Notes: generated by a model from the sequence alone, not told the origin. DNA of 64,000 bases from Pseudomonas cannabina (GCF_900100365.1 NZ_FNKU01000001.1:372001-436000), one strand, 5' to 3'. Counted from the first letter of the stretch, positions 29,206-39,708 are shown. Program-made: numbers and translations.

Positions 29206-30203
29206 TGAAAGCGGCGCATCCCGAAGTTGTAGCAACCACCCGCGTGAATCCTGGAGAAACCCTGCGCCAGGTCCGCGAGAGCAGGAGCTGGTCGCTGCCA
29301 GATGTGGCTTTGAGGCTAAACCTTACCGTGTCCTCCCTGAGCAACCTGGAGAACGGCAATTTTGAAAAGCTGCCTGGGCATACATTTGCTCGGGGGTATG
29401 TGCGTGCCTATGCCAAACTGCTTGATCTGGATCAGGCGGTACTGGTCGAACAGTTCGACCAATACACCGGAACCGACGGCAAAGGCAGTCCGGTGCATGC
29501 GTTGGGGCGTATCGAAGAGCCCGTCAGGCTTTCCCACAATATTTTGCGCATTGTCAGCCTGTTGTTGCTGGTCGTGTTGGTCGGCGGCGGTTTCTTCTGG
29601 TGGCAGGATCAGGCGTCCTTGCGTGGCAAGGACCAGTCCGGGCTGAACATGGAACACGTCGAGGTCGAAAGCGCCGACGGCACTACCCAGATTCACCCGC
29701 TGGACGAACCGGAAGAAGCGCCGGTGGCCGAAGTGCCACCTGCCGGGCAGACCTCGTTGCCGTTGAACACCGGCGCACCTGCCAGTGAAGCGCCGAGCGT
29801 GGCACCTTCCACACCTGCTGCTACTCATTCCACTGCGCAGCCACAAACGCCTGCGGCTGCAACCCCGCCTGCAGCGAACATGGCACAAGCACCCGTTGCC
29901 TCGCCGAATGTGCCGTCCATGCCGACGACACCTGCCGAGCAGCCCGCAGCCGTTGTGGCCGGTGCGGGCCAGGTGACCGTGCAGTTCGTCGCCGATTGCT
30001 GGACTCAGGTGACTGACGGCAACGGCAAAGTGCTGGTCAGCGGTCTGAAGCGCAAGGGCGAGAACCTCGATGTCAGCGGCAAGCCGCCGTTAACCCTGCG
30101 TCTGGGCTACGCGCGCGGTGCGCAGGTCAGCTATAACGGTCAGGCGGTTGACGTCACACCTTTCACCAGTGGCGAAACTGCTCGCCTGAAACTGGGGCAA
30201 TAA
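29202..30203 (+). CDS. rodZ: RodZ, cell-shape protein
   Basis: RodZ links MreB filaments to the membrane. The 333 residues have a Cro-type helix-turn-helix domain (about 15-85, LRQVRESRSWSLPDVALRLN) and one membrane helix (about 110-130, LRIVSLLLLVVLVGGGFFWW). A periplasmic Pro/Ala-rich linker and a C-terminal DUF4115 domain (VQFVADCWTQVTDGNGKVL) follow. ATGATG at the overlap with pilW leaves the exact start ambiguous by one codon. Confidence 0.95.
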   Translation: MMKAAHPEVVATTRVNPGETLRQVRESRSWSLPDVALRLNLTVSSLSNLENGNFEKLPGHTFARGYVRAYAKLLDLDQAVLVEQFDQYTGTDGKGSPVHALGRIEEPVRLSHNILRIVSLLLLVVLVGGGFFWWQDQASLRGKDQSGLNMEHVEVESADGTTQIHPLDEPEEAPVAEVPPAGQTSLPLNTGAPASEAPSVAPSTPAATHSTAQPQTPAAATPPAANMAQAPVASPNVPSMPTTPAEQPAAVVAGAGQVTVQFVADCWTQVTDGNGKVLVSGLKRKGENLDVSGKPPLTLRLGYARGAQVSYNGQAVDVTPFTSGETARLKLGQ

Positions 30204-30206
30204 TTC

Positions 30207-31316
30207 ATGCACGGCGAATCTCCGATCAAGCGGCGTGTTTCCCGCAAAATATGGGTGGGTTCTGTACCGGTCGGCGGCGATGCGCCGATTGCCGTACAGA
30301 GCATGACCAACAGCGACACCAATGATGTTGCCGCTACCGTTGCACAGATTAATCGTCTAGAAGCGGCAGGCGTTGATATCGTGCGGGTTTCCGTCCCGGA
30401 CATGGATGCTGCCGAAGCATTCGGCCGCATCAAGCAGTTGGTCAAAGTACCATTGGTCGCGGATATTCATTTCGACCACCGGATCGCTCTGCGTGTGGCC
30501 GAACTGGGCGTCGATTGCCTGCGTATCAACCCTGGCAACATCGGTCGTGAAGACCGTGTGCGCGCGGTCGTCGATGCAGCGCGTGATCGCGGCATTCCGA
30601 TCCGCATCGGCGTCAATGCCGGATCGCTGGAAAAAGACCTGCAAAAAAAGTACGGCGAGCCTACGCCGGAAGCGTTGGTCGAATCGGCGTTGCGTCATGT
30701 CGAGCATCTGGAACGCCTGAATTTTCAGGACTTCAAGGTCAGCGTGAAAGCCTCCGACGTGTTCATGGCCGTCGCAGCATATCGCCTGCTGGCCAAAGAG
30801 ATTGTCCAGCCGCTGCATTTGGGTATTACTGAAGCGGGCGGCCTGCGCTCGGGTACAGTAAAATCGGCTGTCGGCCTCGGTATGCTGCTTGCCGAGGGGA
30901 TTGGCGATACTATCCGCATCTCGTTGGCCGCTGATCCGGTCGAAGAGGTGAAAGTCGGGTACGACATTCTCAAATCGTTGCGCCTTCGTTCCCGTGGGAT
31001 CAACTTCATCGCCTGCCCGAGCTGCTCGCGGCAGAATTTCGATGTGGTCAAGACCATGAACGAGCTTGAAGGTCGTCTAGAAGATTTGTTGGTGCCGCTT
31101 GATGTTGCGGTCATCGGTTGTGTGGTCAACGGTCCCGGCGAAGCCAAGGAGGCGCATATCGGCCTCACGGGTGGTACGCCGAACCTGATCTACATCGATG
31201 GCAAGCCGGCACAGAAACTGACCAACGACAATCTCGTGGACGAGCTTGAACGCTTGATTCGCGAGAAAGCGGCCGAAAAGACCGCAGCCGACGCCTCGGT
31301 CATCGTGCGCGGCTAA
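30207..31316 (+). CDS. ispG: IspG, HMBPP synthase (MEP pathway)
   Basis: IspG is a [4Fe-4S] enzyme converting methylerythritol cyclodiphosphate to hydroxymethylbutenyl diphosphate for isoprenoid synthesis. The 369 residues include a TIM-barrel N-terminal half ([28 protein letters not shown]) and the cluster domain with [11 protein letters not shown] and [16 protein letters not shown]. It needs clusters from the isc operon upstream. It is 3 bp after rodZ. Confidence 0.98.
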   Translation: MHGESPIKRRVSRKIWVGSVPVGGDAPIAVQSMTNSDTNDVAATVAQINRLEAAGVDIVRVSVPDMDAAEAFGRIKQLVKVPLVADIHFDHRIALRVAELGVDCLRINPGNIGREDRVRAVVDAARDRGIPIRIGVNAGSLEKDLQKKYGEPTPEALVESALRHVEHLERLNFQDFKVSVKASDVFMAVAAYRLLAKEIVQPLHLGITEAGGLRSGTVKSAVGLGMLLAEGIGDTIRISLAADPVEEVKVGYDILKSLRLRSRGINFIACPSCSRQNFDVVKTMNELEGRLEDLLVPLDVAVIGCVVNGPGEAKEAHIGLTGGTPNLIYIDGKPAQKLTNDNLVDELERLIREKAAEKTAADASVIVRG

Positions 31317-31338
31317 CCAGGATTGCTAAGGATTTTCT

Positions 31339-32628
31339 GTGAGTAAGTCTCTACAAGCCATTCGTGGCATGAACGACATCCTGCCCGAGCAGACGCCGCT
31401 GTGGCGCCACTTCGAGGGCACTGTCTCGCGTCTGCTGGATAACTACGGTTACCGGCAGATTCGTATGCCTATCGTCGAATTTACCGACCTGTTCAAACGC
31501 TCGATCGGCGAAGTGACCGATATCGTCGAGAAAGAGATGTACACCTTTGCCGACCGCAACGGTGATTCTCTGACCTTGCGCCCGGAAGGCACGGCTGCCT
31601 GCGTACGCGCGGTCCTTGAGCATGGCATTACCGGCGGCGGTCAGGTTCAGAAACTGTGGTACATCGGGCCGATGTTCCGCCATGAGCGTCCGCAAAAAGG
31701 TCGTTATCGCCAGTTTCACCAGATCGGCGTTGAAGTGTTCAATCTCGACGGCCCGGACATCGATGCCGAACTGATCGTCATGACCTGGCGCCTGTGGTGC
31801 CTATTGGGCATTCGTGACGCGGTCAAGCTCGAGCTGAACAGCCTGGGCACCAGCGAAGCGCGTGCCCGTTATCGCGATGCGCTGGTCGAGTTCCTCTCGG
31901 CGCACCTCGATCAACTGGACGAAGACAGCCAACGTCGCCTGAAGACCAACCCTTTGCGCGTGCTGGACACCAAACATCCAGAAACCCAGGCGGTGCTGGT
32001 TAATGCGCCGAAGCTGGCGGACTATCTGGACGACGAGTCACGTGTCCATTTCGAAGGCCTCAAGGCGCGTCTGGATGCGGTCGGCATTCCTTATGTCATC
32101 AACCCGAAGCTGGTCCGCGGGCTGGATTATTACAGCAAGACCGTGTTCGAGTGGGTCACCGATCAATTGGGCGCTCAGGGCACTGTCTGCGCGGGCGGTC
32201 GTTATGACGGGCTGGTCGAACAGATGGGCGGCAAGCCGACGGCTGGCGTAGGCTTCGCAATGGGCATCGAACGTCTGGTGCTGCTGCTTGAAACGCTGGA
32301 GCAGGTGCCGGAAGAAATCGCCCGCCAGGTCGACGTTTATCTGTGTGCCTTCGGCGACGCTGCCGAACTGGCCGGGCTGACGCTGGCCGAGAAGGTCCGC
32401 GATCAGTTGCCGAACCTGCGTTTGCAGGTCAACGCCGGCGCCGGCAGTTTCAAGAGTCAGTTCAAGAAAGCCGACAAGAGCGGCGCACTGTATGCCTTGA
32501 TCCTCGGTGAAGAGGAATTGGCGGCAAAGGTCATCGGCGTCAAACCCCTGCGTGGTCAGGGTGAACAACAAAATATTGCCTGGGACGCTCTTTCAGAGCA
32601 CCTGGCCTCCTGCGTCGTGCAGGGTTGA
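31339..32628 (+). CDS. hisS: HisS, histidyl-tRNA synthetase
   Basis: HisS charges tRNA-His. It is a 429-residue class II synthetase with motif 2 ([21 protein letters not shown], residues about 111-131), the histidine-binding [13 protein letters not shown] and [13 protein letters not shown], and motif 3 ([16 protein letters not shown]). The C-terminal anticodon-binding domain begins near residue 330. The start is GTG. Confidence 0.98.
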   Translation: MSKSLQAIRGMNDILPEQTPLWRHFEGTVSRLLDNYGYRQIRMPIVEFTDLFKRSIGEVTDIVEKEMYTFADRNGDSLTLRPEGTAACVRAVLEHGITGGGQVQKLWYIGPMFRHERPQKGRYRQFHQIGVEVFNLDGPDIDAELIVMTWRLWCLLGIRDAVKLELNSLGTSEARARYRDALVEFLSAHLDQLDEDSQRRLKTNPLRVLDTKHPETQAVLVNAPKLADYLDDESRVHFEGLKARLDAVGIPYVINPKLVRGLDYYSKTVFEWVTDQLGAQGTVCAGGRYDGLVEQMGGKPTAGVGFAMGIERLVLLLETLEQVPEEIARQVDVYLCAFGDAAELAGLTLAEKVRDQLPNLRLQVNAGAGSFKSQFKKADKSGALYALILGEEELAAKVIGVKPLRGQGEQQNIAWDALSEHLASCVVQG

Positions 32629-32666
32629 AGCTGATTAACAGCCGTTTAGCGAATAGGAGTATTGGG

Positions 32667-33308
32667 GTGTCGGGTACCGAAGATGAAGAGCTGGCGGTAA
32701 TGAAGGACTGGTGGCAGCGCAACGGCAAGCCTTTGCTGACCGGTGGGTTGCTGGCGCTGGTCGTGGTCTTGGGCTGGCAGTTCTGGCACAGGCATCAGGC
32801 CAGCCAGTCGCAGGGCGCCTCGATGCTTTATCAGCAGTTGCTGGAAACCGCTCTGACGCCAAGTGGTCAGGCTGATACCGCACGCGTTGCCGAGTTGTCC
32901 GGCAAGCTGAAAAGCGAATTCGGTGGCACTACCTATGCTCAGTTCGGTAGCCTGTTCGTCGCCAAGGTGGCGGTCGACGCGGGCAAGCTGGATGACGCAG
33001 CGGCTGAACTGAAAACCGTGACTGACAAACCGGCCAACGACACGCTGGCCGAGATTGCCCGTCAGCGTCTGGCACGCGTGCTGGCTGCGCAGAACAAGAC
33101 TGACGACGCGCTGAAGCTGCTCGACGGCGATGCCGACAAGGCATTCCTCGCCAGCCGTGAAGAACTCAAGGGTGACCTGCTGGTACAGCTGGGTCGTACC
33201 GACGAGGCACATGCTGCATACCAAAAGGCCAAATCTGCTCTGTCCGAAGAGGCAGCAGTCGGTGGCCTGCAAATGAAGCTCGACGATCTGGCGAAAGGGG
33301 ATGCGTGA
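32667..33308 (+). CDS. yfgM: YfgM-type ancillary SecYEG/periplasmic chaperone protein
   Basis: This is a single-span inner-membrane TPR protein; in E. coli YfgM joins PpiD at the SecYEG exit and helps folding. It has 213 residues from a GTG at 32667, chosen because AGGAG lies 7 bases upstream. The earlier in-frame start overlaps hisS. A cytoplasmic N-terminus is followed by a membrane helix (LLTGGLLALVVVLGWQFW) and a helical TPR-like periplasmic part. The order hisS-yfgM-bamB-der is conserved. Confidence 0.92.
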   Translation: MSGTEDEELAVMKDWWQRNGKPLLTGGLLALVVVLGWQFWHRHQASQSQGASMLYQQLLETALTPSGQADTARVAELSGKLKSEFGGTTYAQFGSLFVAKVAVDAGKLDDAAAELKTVTDKPANDTLAEIARQRLARVLAAQNKTDDALKLLDGDADKAFLASREELKGDLLVQLGRTDEAHAAYQKAKSALSEEAAVGGLQMKLDDLAKGDA

Positions 33309-34455
33309 CGTGATTCGTTGGAAACATGCAGCATTGCTGGCTCTGGCCATTCTGGCCGCGGGTTGCAGCAGCAACAGCAAGAAGGAATTGCCGCCGGCCG
33401 AGCTGACCGACTTCAAAGAAGAAGTGGTTCTGCACAAGCAGTGGAGTCGCTCGATCGGCGACGGTCAGGGCAAGATCTACAACATGCTGGTTCCGGCCAT
33501 CGACGGTGATCGCATCTATGCGTCCGACGTCACTGGCGAAGTGTTCTCGCTGGATCGTCTGACCGGCGACGTGATCTGGAAGAAGGATCTCGATCTTCCG
33601 GTTTCCGGCGCTGTCGGCGTGGGTTACGGCCTGGTGATGATTGGCACCCTCAAAGGTGAAGTCGTGGCCATGGACGCGGCGACCGGTGAAGAAAAGTGGC
33701 GCGCTCGCGTGACCAGCGAAGTGCTGGCTCCGCCTGCTACCAATGGCAGCGTTGTGGTCGTTCAGACTCAGGATGACCGCATCGTCGGTTTCGACGCTTC
33801 CACCGGCTCGCAACTTTGGATCTACGAAAGCACGCCAGCGGTACTGACCCTGCGTGGTACGGGCGCTCCGCTCGCTACCAACCGTCTGGCCGTTGCCGGG
33901 CTGTCGACGGGTAAAGTCGTCGCGCTGGACATTTCCAACGGCGTGCCGGTCTGGGAACAGCGCGTTGCCGTACCGCAAGGTCGCTCGGAACTGGACCGTG
34001 TAGTTGATATCGACGGCGGGCTGCTGCTCTCCGGCGGTACACTGTACGTCGCGACCTATCAGGGCCGCGTTGCCGGTCTGGATCTGGAAAGCGGTCGTGT
34101 ACTCTGGCAGCGTGATGCTTCCAGCTACTCGGGCGTTGCCCAGGGCTTCGGCAGCGTCTATGCCACCTTGGCCTCCGGCACCGTCGAAGGTATCGACGAG
34201 CGTTCGTCCTCCGCCCTGTGGAGCAACGAGTCGCTGGCTCGCCGCCAATTGGGCGCGCCGGAAGTGTATTCCAGTTACGTCGCGGTCGGTGACATGGAAG
34301 GCTACCTGCACCTGTTAAGCCAGGTGGATGGTCGTTTTGTCGGTCGCGAACGTATCGACAGCGACGGCCTGCGTGCCCGTCCGCTGGTGGTCGGCGACAT
34401 GATTTACGTGTATGGCAACAGCGGCAAACTGGAAGCCCTGACCATCAAGCAATAA
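33301..34455 (+). CDS. bamB: BamB, outer-membrane assembly lipoprotein
   Basis: BamB is a beta-propeller lipoprotein of the BAM complex that helps BamA insert outer-membrane proteins. It is 384 residues long. The signal peptide ends at LAAGC, then PQQ-type propeller blades repeat (DRIYASDVTGEVFSLDRLTG, GEVVAMDAATGEEKWRARV, RVAGLDLESGRVLWQRD). The start at 33301 overlaps yfgM by 8 bases; a GTG three codons later is an alternative. Confidence 0.96.
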   Translation: MRDVIRWKHAALLALAILAAGCSSNSKKELPPAELTDFKEEVVLHKQWSRSIGDGQGKIYNMLVPAIDGDRIYASDVTGEVFSLDRLTGDVIWKKDLDLPVSGAVGVGYGLVMIGTLKGEVVAMDAATGEEKWRARVTSEVLAPPATNGSVVVVQTQDDRIVGFDASTGSQLWIYESTPAVLTLRGTGAPLATNRLAVAGLSTGKVVALDISNGVPVWEQRVAVPQGRSELDRVVDIDGGLLLSGGTLYVATYQGRVAGLDLESGRVLWQRDASSYSGVAQGFGSVYATLASGTVEGIDERSSSALWSNESLARRQLGAPEVYSSYVAVGDMEGYLHLLSQVDGRFVGRERIDSDGLRARPLVVGDMIYVYGNSGKLEALTIKQ

Positions 34456-34537
34456 GTGTCCAGGCCCGGGGCTTCAAGCTCCGGGCAACCTTGCTTCGGC
34501 AAGGCTGCAGCGTCTTCGGGCGCTGCTCCGAACTCCG

Positions 34538-34562
34538 GCCGCTGCCTTGCAGCGGCTTTTGT
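34538..34562 (+). terminator. hairpin terminator between bamB and der
   Basis: GCCGCTGC, CTT, GCAGCGGC followed by TTTTGT is a perfect stem with a U-tract. A second hairpin (GCCCGGGGCTT / AGCTCCGGGC) lies just after the bamB stop. Confidence 0.8.
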
Positions 34563-34592
34563 ATTTTCTGAAATAACGAAGTGGAGAGCCGC

Positions 34593-36062
34593 ATGGTTCC
34601 CGTAATCGCCCTGGTGGGTCGACCGAACGTCGGCAAGTCCACCATGTTCAACCGCCTGACCAGGACTCGTGACGCCATCGTCGGCGATCTGTCCGGTCTT
34701 ACCCGTGATCGCCAATACGGAGAGGCGAAGTGGCAAGGGCGCTCCTATATTCTGATCGACACCGGTGGTATCTCCGGTGACGAGCATGGCATGGACGAAA
34801 AAATGGCCGAGCAGTCGCTGCTGGCCATTGAAGAAGCCGATGTGGTGCTTTTCTTGGTGGATGCCCGTGCGGGTTATACCGCCGCTGATCAGATGATTGG
34901 CGAGCACCTGCGCAAGCGCAACAAGCGTTCCTATGTGGTTGCCAACAAAATCGACAACATCGACGAGAACCTGGCGCGTGCCGAGTTCAGCCCGATGGGT
35001 CTGGGTGACGCCATTCCGGTGGCCGGTGCCCACGGTCGCGGCATCTCGCAGATGCTCGAAATCGCCCTGAGCGAATTCCCCAAGGATGAGGACGAACTTG
35101 AAGAAGGTGAAGTCGAGGAAGTCGCCGAAGGTCAGGAAGCCAAGCGCATTCCCGGCCCGAGCGAAAAAGACGGCATCAAGATCGCGATCATCGGTCGTCC
35201 CAACGTTGGCAAGTCGACGCTGGTCAACCGCATGCTGGGTGAAGACCGGGTTATCGTATATGACGAGCCCGGCACCACCCGCGACAGCATCTACATTCCC
35301 TTCGAGCGTAACGAAGAGAAGTACACGCTGATCGACACCGCCGGTGTGCGCAAGCGCGGCAAGATCCACGAAGAAGTCGAAAAGTTCTCCGTGGTCAAGA
35401 CGCTGCAGGCCATCAAGGACGCCAACGTGGTGATCTTTGTGATGGACGCTCGCGAAGGTGTGGTCGATCACGACCTGAACCTGCTGGGCTTCGCCCTTGA
35501 AGCCGGCCGTGCACTGGTCATCGCGCTGAACAAGTGGGATGGCATGACGCCGGGCGAACGTGACTTCGTGAAGATCGAACTGGAACGCCGCTTGTTCTTC
35601 GTCGACTTCGCCGACATTCATTTCATCTCGGCCTTGCATGGCACGGGCGTGGGTAACCTGTATCAGTCGGTGCAGAACTCGTTCAAGTCGGCGGTCACAC
35701 GCTGGCCGACCAGCCGTCTGACCCAGATTCTGGAAGACGCAGTCAGCGAGCATGCGCCTCCGATGGTCGGCAGCCGCCGTATCAAGCTGCGCTACGCTCA
35801 CCTGGGTGGTGCCAACCCGCCGTTGATCGTGATCCACGGCAACCAAGTCGAGAAAGTACCGAAATCCTACGTTCGTTACCTGGAAAACACTTATCGCCGC
35901 GTGCTCAAACTGGTCGGTACGCCGATCCGTATCGAGTTCAAGGGTGGCGAGAACCCGTATGAAGGCAACAAGAACACGCTGACTGACCGTCAGGTCAACA
36001 AGAAGCGTCGGATGATGTCGCACCACAAAAAAGCCGACAAGAAGCGCCGCGACAAGCGCTGA
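34593..36062 (+). CDS. der: Der (EngA), double-GTPase ribosome assembly factor
   Basis: Der acts in 50S subunit maturation. Its 489 residues contain two tandem G domains, each with a P-loop ([12 protein letters not shown] near residue 9, [12 protein letters not shown] near 200), DTGG/DTAG switch II motifs and N-KxD boxes. An acidic linker ([16 protein letters not shown]) separates them, and a KH-like domain and a lysine-rich tail ([20 protein letters not shown]) follow. MVPVIALVG at 34593 is taken as the start. An IS1182-type element begins 12 bp past the stop and leaves the gene intact. Confidence 0.98.
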   Translation: MVPVIALVGRPNVGKSTMFNRLTRTRDAIVGDLSGLTRDRQYGEAKWQGRSYILIDTGGISGDEHGMDEKMAEQSLLAIEEADVVLFLVDARAGYTAADQMIGEHLRKRNKRSYVVANKIDNIDENLARAEFSPMGLGDAIPVAGAHGRGISQMLEIALSEFPKDEDELEEGEVEEVAEGQEAKRIPGPSEKDGIKIAIIGRPNVGKSTLVNRMLGEDRVIVYDEPGTTRDSIYIPFERNEEKYTLIDTAGVRKRGKIHEEVEKFSVVKTLQAIKDANVVIFVMDAREGVVDHDLNLLGFALEAGRALVIALNKWDGMTPGERDFVKIELERRLFFVDFADIHFISALHGTGVGNLYQSVQNSFKSAVTRWPTSRLTQILEDAVSEHAPPMVGSRRIKLRYAHLGGANPPLIVIHGNQVEKVPKSYVRYLENTYRRVLKLVGTPIRIEFKGGENPYEGNKNTLTDRQVNKKRRMMSHHKKADKKRRDKR

Positions 36063-36130
36063 TTCGGTACTTGGAAAAAGGCGCTTCGCAGACTGTGTGA
36101 AAACCTAGCAATCTGCGCAGCGCTCAAAGA

Positions 36131-36162
36131 AAATGCTCCGTATCGAAAGATACAGAGCATTT
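36131..36162 (+). promoter_or_regulatory. leader hairpin blocking read-in to the transposase
   Basis: AAATGCTC-C-GTATC, loop GAAA, GATAC-A-GAGCATTT gives a long stem ending in TTTT, 6 bp before the transposase start. It probably acts as a terminator or sequesters the start region, limiting transposase made from outside transcription. Confidence 0.65.
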
Positions 36163-36168
36163 TTCGTT

Positions 36169-37593
36169 ATGGCCTACATCCAAGGTGAGTCCCGCAGCCA
36201 GACCAGCCTATTCCCGGTCTCGCTGGAAGAGTTGATCCCCGAGGATCACCTCGTTCGTGTCATTGACCTGTACGTTGCCAGGCTCGATCTGGTGCAACTG
36301 GGCTTCGATAAAGCGATTCCAAAAAGCACGGGGCGCCCTGCTTATGATCCCGCCGATCAGCTAAAACTCTACCTCTACGGCTATTTTCAGCGGATTCGCT
36401 CATCGCGACGTCTTGAAGCCGAGTGTCAGCGCAACATCGAAGTGATGTGGCTGATCAACCGGCTCAAGCCCGACTTCAAGACCATCGCCGATTTTCGCAA
36501 GAACAATAAACCCGCCTTCATCGCGACCTGCCGTGCTTTCGTTCGGTTTTGTCGCACGGCAGGCTTGATCGCCGGTGAGTTGGTGGCCATCGACGGCAGC
36601 AAGTTTCAGGCGGTCGCATCCTCACGGCGTCATGTGAATTTGAAGCAGCTCAAGCGCCAGGAAGAAAAACTGGATAAGCGCATCGCTCAGTATCTGGCCG
36701 AGCTGGATGAGGCCGACAAGGCTGAAACCACAGATTCAATTGATCGCAGCGCAATCAAGGTAGCCCTGGCACAGCTTGAGGCTCGACAACAGGATAATCA
36801 GAGTTGCCAGGCACTGATGCGTTCGATGGGCATCGAGCAGTTCAACACCCATGAAAGCGATGCCCGAATGATGCGCACGGCCAAAGGGCCACGTGTGGCC
36901 TACAACGTGCAAACCGTCGTGGACGCCGAGCATTGCCTGATTTTGCATCATGAGGTCACCCAAGATGGCGATGACCGAAAGCAACTGGAGCCGATGGCCA
37001 AGGCCGCCAAAGCAGAGTTACAGCAAGATGATCTGACGGTCACTGCCGATGCCGGCTACTCCAATGGCAAGCAGTTTCAGGCCTGCGAGGATGCTTCGAT
37101 TACGGCCTATGTACCGCCCAATCGTTCGAAAAACCCTGGCAGTCAGGAAGAGCAGCTCTTTGAGCGAAAAGACTTTATCTATGAGACCGGACACGATCGT
37201 TTCCAGTGTCCGGCAGGCAAATGGTTAACGCTAAAACAGCACAACAAAGGTGATCGGATCTATCAGGCTGAGGTCGATGACTGCGCCAACTGCGCGCTGA
37301 AAACGCAATGCACTCGAGCCCGGCGCCGTTATGTCTCACGACATGCCCATGAAGAGGCTTTCGAGCGGATGGAGCAAAGAATGCAGGCGCATCCTGAGAT
37401 GATGGCCAACCGAAGATCCATCGTTGAGCACCCCTTCGGCAACCTCAAGCAATGGCTATTTGGTAATGGCCGTTTCTTGCTGCGACAACTGGAGGGTACA
37501 AAAGCTGAAATGGCCTTGGCGGTGAATGCCTATAACCTGAAACGAGCGATTAAAGTGCTCGGTGTGCGCCATCTGATGGCTTTGATGGGCTGA
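36169..37593 (+). CDS. IS1182-family transposase
   Basis: This intact 474-residue DDE transposase was started at MAYIQGESRSQTSLFPVSLE, because an earlier in-frame ATG lies before the leader hairpin. The N-terminal domain (DUF772-like: RPAYDPADQLKLYLYGYFQRI, FKTIADFRKNN) is followed by the catalytic core with Asp in LVAIDGSKFQAV, Asp in VTADAGYSNGKQF and a Glu in RSIVEHPFGNLKQW. A four-Cys patch (CPAG, CANCALKTQC) precedes the end. No frameshift is seen, so the element may be active. Confidence 0.93.
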   Translation: MAYIQGESRSQTSLFPVSLEELIPEDHLVRVIDLYVARLDLVQLGFDKAIPKSTGRPAYDPADQLKLYLYGYFQRIRSSRRLEAECQRNIEVMWLINRLKPDFKTIADFRKNNKPAFIATCRAFVRFCRTAGLIAGELVAIDGSKFQAVASSRRHVNLKQLKRQEEKLDKRIAQYLAELDEADKAETTDSIDRSAIKVALAQLEARQQDNQSCQALMRSMGIEQFNTHESDARMMRTAKGPRVAYNVQTVVDAEHCLILHHEVTQDGDDRKQLEPMAKAAKAELQQDDLTVTADAGYSNGKQFQACEDASITAYVPPNRSKNPGSQEEQLFERKDFIYETGHDRFQCPAGKWLTLKQHNKGDRIYQAEVDDCANCALKTQCTRARRRYVSRHAHEEAFERMEQRMQAHPEMMANRRSIVEHPFGNLKQWLFGNGRFLLRQLEGTKAEMALAVNAYNLKRAIKVLGVRHLMALMG

Positions 37594-37628
37594 GCGGACA
37601 TTTTTTTCGTCTGCTGCCAATACAAAAA

Positions 37629-37655
37629 AAACGCCCCGAACAAGTCGGGGCGTTT
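37629..37655 (+). terminator. terminator after the IS1182 transposase
   Basis: AAACGCCCCGA, loop ACAAG, TCGGGGCGTTT is a perfect stem with a preceding A-run. It lies inside the right inverted repeat of the element, so I assign it to the IS. Confidence 0.85.
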
Positions 37656-37780
37656 GCTTGGGCCTTCATCAGTGTGTTTTCACACAGTCTGTTCGGCGCC
37701 TTTTTTTGTATTTGTTTTATGCGCTATTCTGCGTGGCCCGGGCCGTTTCGGTTGCGGAGAGATTGCAGGGAAAGGGTTCC

Positions 37781-38929
37781 ATGATCGACAGCAAGTTGCC
37801 CAGCGTGGGCACCACTATCTTCACCGTCATGTCGCAGCTGGCCGCCGAAACCGGCGCTATCAACCTGTCCCAGGGTTTTCCCGACTTCGACGGGCCGCAG
37901 GCACTGCGCGACGCGGTCTGCCGCCACGTCACTCAGGGCCATAACCAGTATTCACCGATGACCGGATTGCCAGCGCTTCGTCAGCAGGTCGCGGCCAAGA
38001 TCGCCCGCAGCTATGGGCGTGCGGTCAACCCGGACAGCGAAATCACCATCACGCCTGGCGCGACTCAGGCGATTTTCTGTGCGATCCATTCGGTCATTCG
38101 CCCCGGCGACGAAGTGATCATTTTCGATCCGTGTTACGACAGTTACGAGCCTGCCGTCGAGCTGGCGGGTGGACGTTGTGTGCACGTGCAGTTGGGGCTG
38201 GATGATTTCTCTATCGACTGGCAACAGCTGACCGACGCGCTGAGCCCGCGCACACGCATGATCGTCATCAACAGCCCGCATAACCCGAGCGGTGCGCTGA
38301 TCAGCCGCGCCGAGCTGGATCGCCTGGCTGCGCTGATTGCCGATCGCGATATCTACCTGCTCAGCGATGAGGTGTACGAGCATCTGGTGTTTGACGGCCT
38401 TAGTCATGTCAGCGTGCTTGATCACGAGGAGCTGTATCAGCGTGCGTTCGTGGTCAGTTCTTTCGGCAAGACGTATCACGTCACTGGCTGGAAAACTGGC
38501 TACGTGGTCGCGCCGCCAGCGCTGACTGCCGAACTGCGCAAGGTGCATCAGTACGTGAGCTTCTGTGGCGTAACGCCGTTGCAGTATGCACTGGCCGATT
38601 TCATGGCTGAACATCCTGAGCATGTCGGTGAGTTGCCCGGCTTTTATCAGGCCAAACGGGATTTCTTCTGTAGCCAGTTGGCCGCATCACGTTTCAGCTT
38701 CAAGCCTGTGGGCGGCACGTATTTCCAATTAGTGGATTATTCGCAGATCAGGCCCGATCTCAATGACGTCGACATGGCGCTGTGGATGACCCGTGAGCAT
38801 GGTGTAGCGAGCATTCCGATCTCCGTGTTCTATCAGAGCCCGCCAGCAGGGCAGCGCCTGATTCGGCTCTGCTTCGCCAAGCAGGAAGAAACATTGCGTC
38901 AGGCAGCGGAGAAACTATGCGCGATATGA
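37781..38929 (+). CDS. PLP aminotransferase, methionine/YbdL-like
   Basis: This class I aminotransferase has 382 residues, started at MIDSKLPSVGTT (37781, GGG-rich site upstream). Key sequences are the N-terminal INLSQGFPDFDGP, NSPHNPSGALI, DEVYEHLVFDG and the PLP lysine in SSFGKTYHVTGWKTGY (about residue 235). YbdL/KAT-type enzymes prefer methionine, glutamine and aromatic amino acids. The coupled nitrilase-family gene that follows is the classic partner in methionine salvage, where ketomethylthiobutyrate is transaminated with glutamine. The substrate is inferred from this pairing. Confidence 0.88.
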   Translation: MIDSKLPSVGTTIFTVMSQLAAETGAINLSQGFPDFDGPQALRDAVCRHVTQGHNQYSPMTGLPALRQQVAAKIARSYGRAVNPDSEITITPGATQAIFCAIHSVIRPGDEVIIFDPCYDSYEPAVELAGGRCVHVQLGLDDFSIDWQQLTDALSPRTRMIVINSPHNPSGALISRAELDRLAALIADRDIYLLSDEVYEHLVFDGLSHVSVLDHEELYQRAFVVSSFGKTYHVTGWKTGYVVAPPALTAELRKVHQYVSFCGVTPLQYALADFMAEHPEHVGELPGFYQAKRDFFCSQLAASRFSFKPVGGTYFQLVDYSQIRPDLNDVDMALWMTREHGVASIPISVFYQSPPAGQRLIRLCFAKQEETLRQAAEKLCAI

Positions 38930-39708
38930 GCGAGTTGCCAGACCTGAAGGTTGCCTTGGTGCAGACCACGCAGGCCTGGCATGACCGCGAGGCCAATCTC
39001 GAGCATTTCGGGCAGCTGCTGGATCAGGCTCACGAGGCTGATCTGGTGATCCTGCCGGAAATGTTCACCACGGGATTTTCCATGGAGTCCGAGAAACTGG
39101 CCGAGCCGGAAGCCGGGCCTGCATCGGTCTGGCTGCTGGAGCAGGCCAGACGGCTCGACGCGGTGGTGACCGGCAGTGTCATTATTCGCGCCGCTGACGG
39201 CAGCCATCGTAATCGCCTGCTGTGGGCGCGCCCGGATGGCGAGTTGCTGCATTACGACAAGCGACATCTGTTCCGCATGGCGGGCGAGCATGAGCATTAC
39301 ACGCCGGGTGAACGTCAGGTGATGTTCGAGCTCAATGGCTGGCGTATTCGTCCGTTGATCTGCTACGACCTGCGATTTCCGGTCTGGAGCCGCGACGCTC
39401 AAGACACCGACCTGCTGCTGTACACCGCCAACTGGCCGGGCGCGCGGCGTATGCACTGGAACCGCTTGCTGCCTGCCCGGGCAATTGAAAACCTCTGTTA
39501 CGTGGCGGCGGTCAATCGTGTCGGTTCGGACGGAAAGGGCCTGACGTATACCGGTGACAGTCAGGTGCTGGATTTTCAGGGCGAGAGCCTGTTGAGTCCC
39601 GGCGAAGCCGACGGTGTGTTCATGGCGACGCTGAGCGCGGCGGACCTACAGGCCTACCGCACACGGTTCCCGGCCGGGCTCGACGCGGATTCGTTCGATA
39701 TTCAATAA
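38926..39708 (+). CDS. omega-amidase (YafV/Nit2-like)
   Basis: This carbon-nitrogen hydrolase of the nitrilase superfamily would hydrolyse 2-oxoglutaramate to 2-oxoglutarate and ammonia, pulling the preceding glutamine-dependent transamination forward. The catalytic triad is visible: Glu in LVILPEMFTTGF, Lys in HYDKRHLFRMAGEHEHY and Cys in PLICYDLRFPVWSR. The ATG at 38926 overlaps the upstream stop (ATGA), giving about 260 residues. An in-frame ATG at 38917 would add three. Confidence 0.88.
   Translation: MSELPDLKVALVQTTQAWHDREANLEHFGQLLDQAHEADLVILPEMFTTGFSMESEKLAEPEAGPASVWLLEQARRLDAVVTGSVIIRAADGSHRNRLLWARPDGELLHYDKRHLFRMAGEHEHYTPGERQVMFELNGWRIRPLICYDLRFPVWSRDAQDTDLLLYTANWPGARRMHWNRLLPARAIENLCYVAAVNRVGSDGKGLTYTGDSQVLDFQGESLLSPGEADGVFMATLSAADLQAYRTRFPAGLDADSFDIQ

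Larger units (their letters stand above)
36075..37705 (+). mobile_element. IS1182-family insertion sequence
   Basis: The element is about 1.63 kb and holds one transposase gene. Its ends are imperfect inverted repeats: AAAAAGGCGCTTCGCAGACT at the left (36075 on) mirrors the right end (37676-37705), differing at a 3-4 base patch. No clear target duplication is visible, so outer borders are uncertain by a few bases. It carries an upstream hairpin and its own terminator. It sits between der and the aminotransferase without breaking either gene. Confidence 0.85.
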
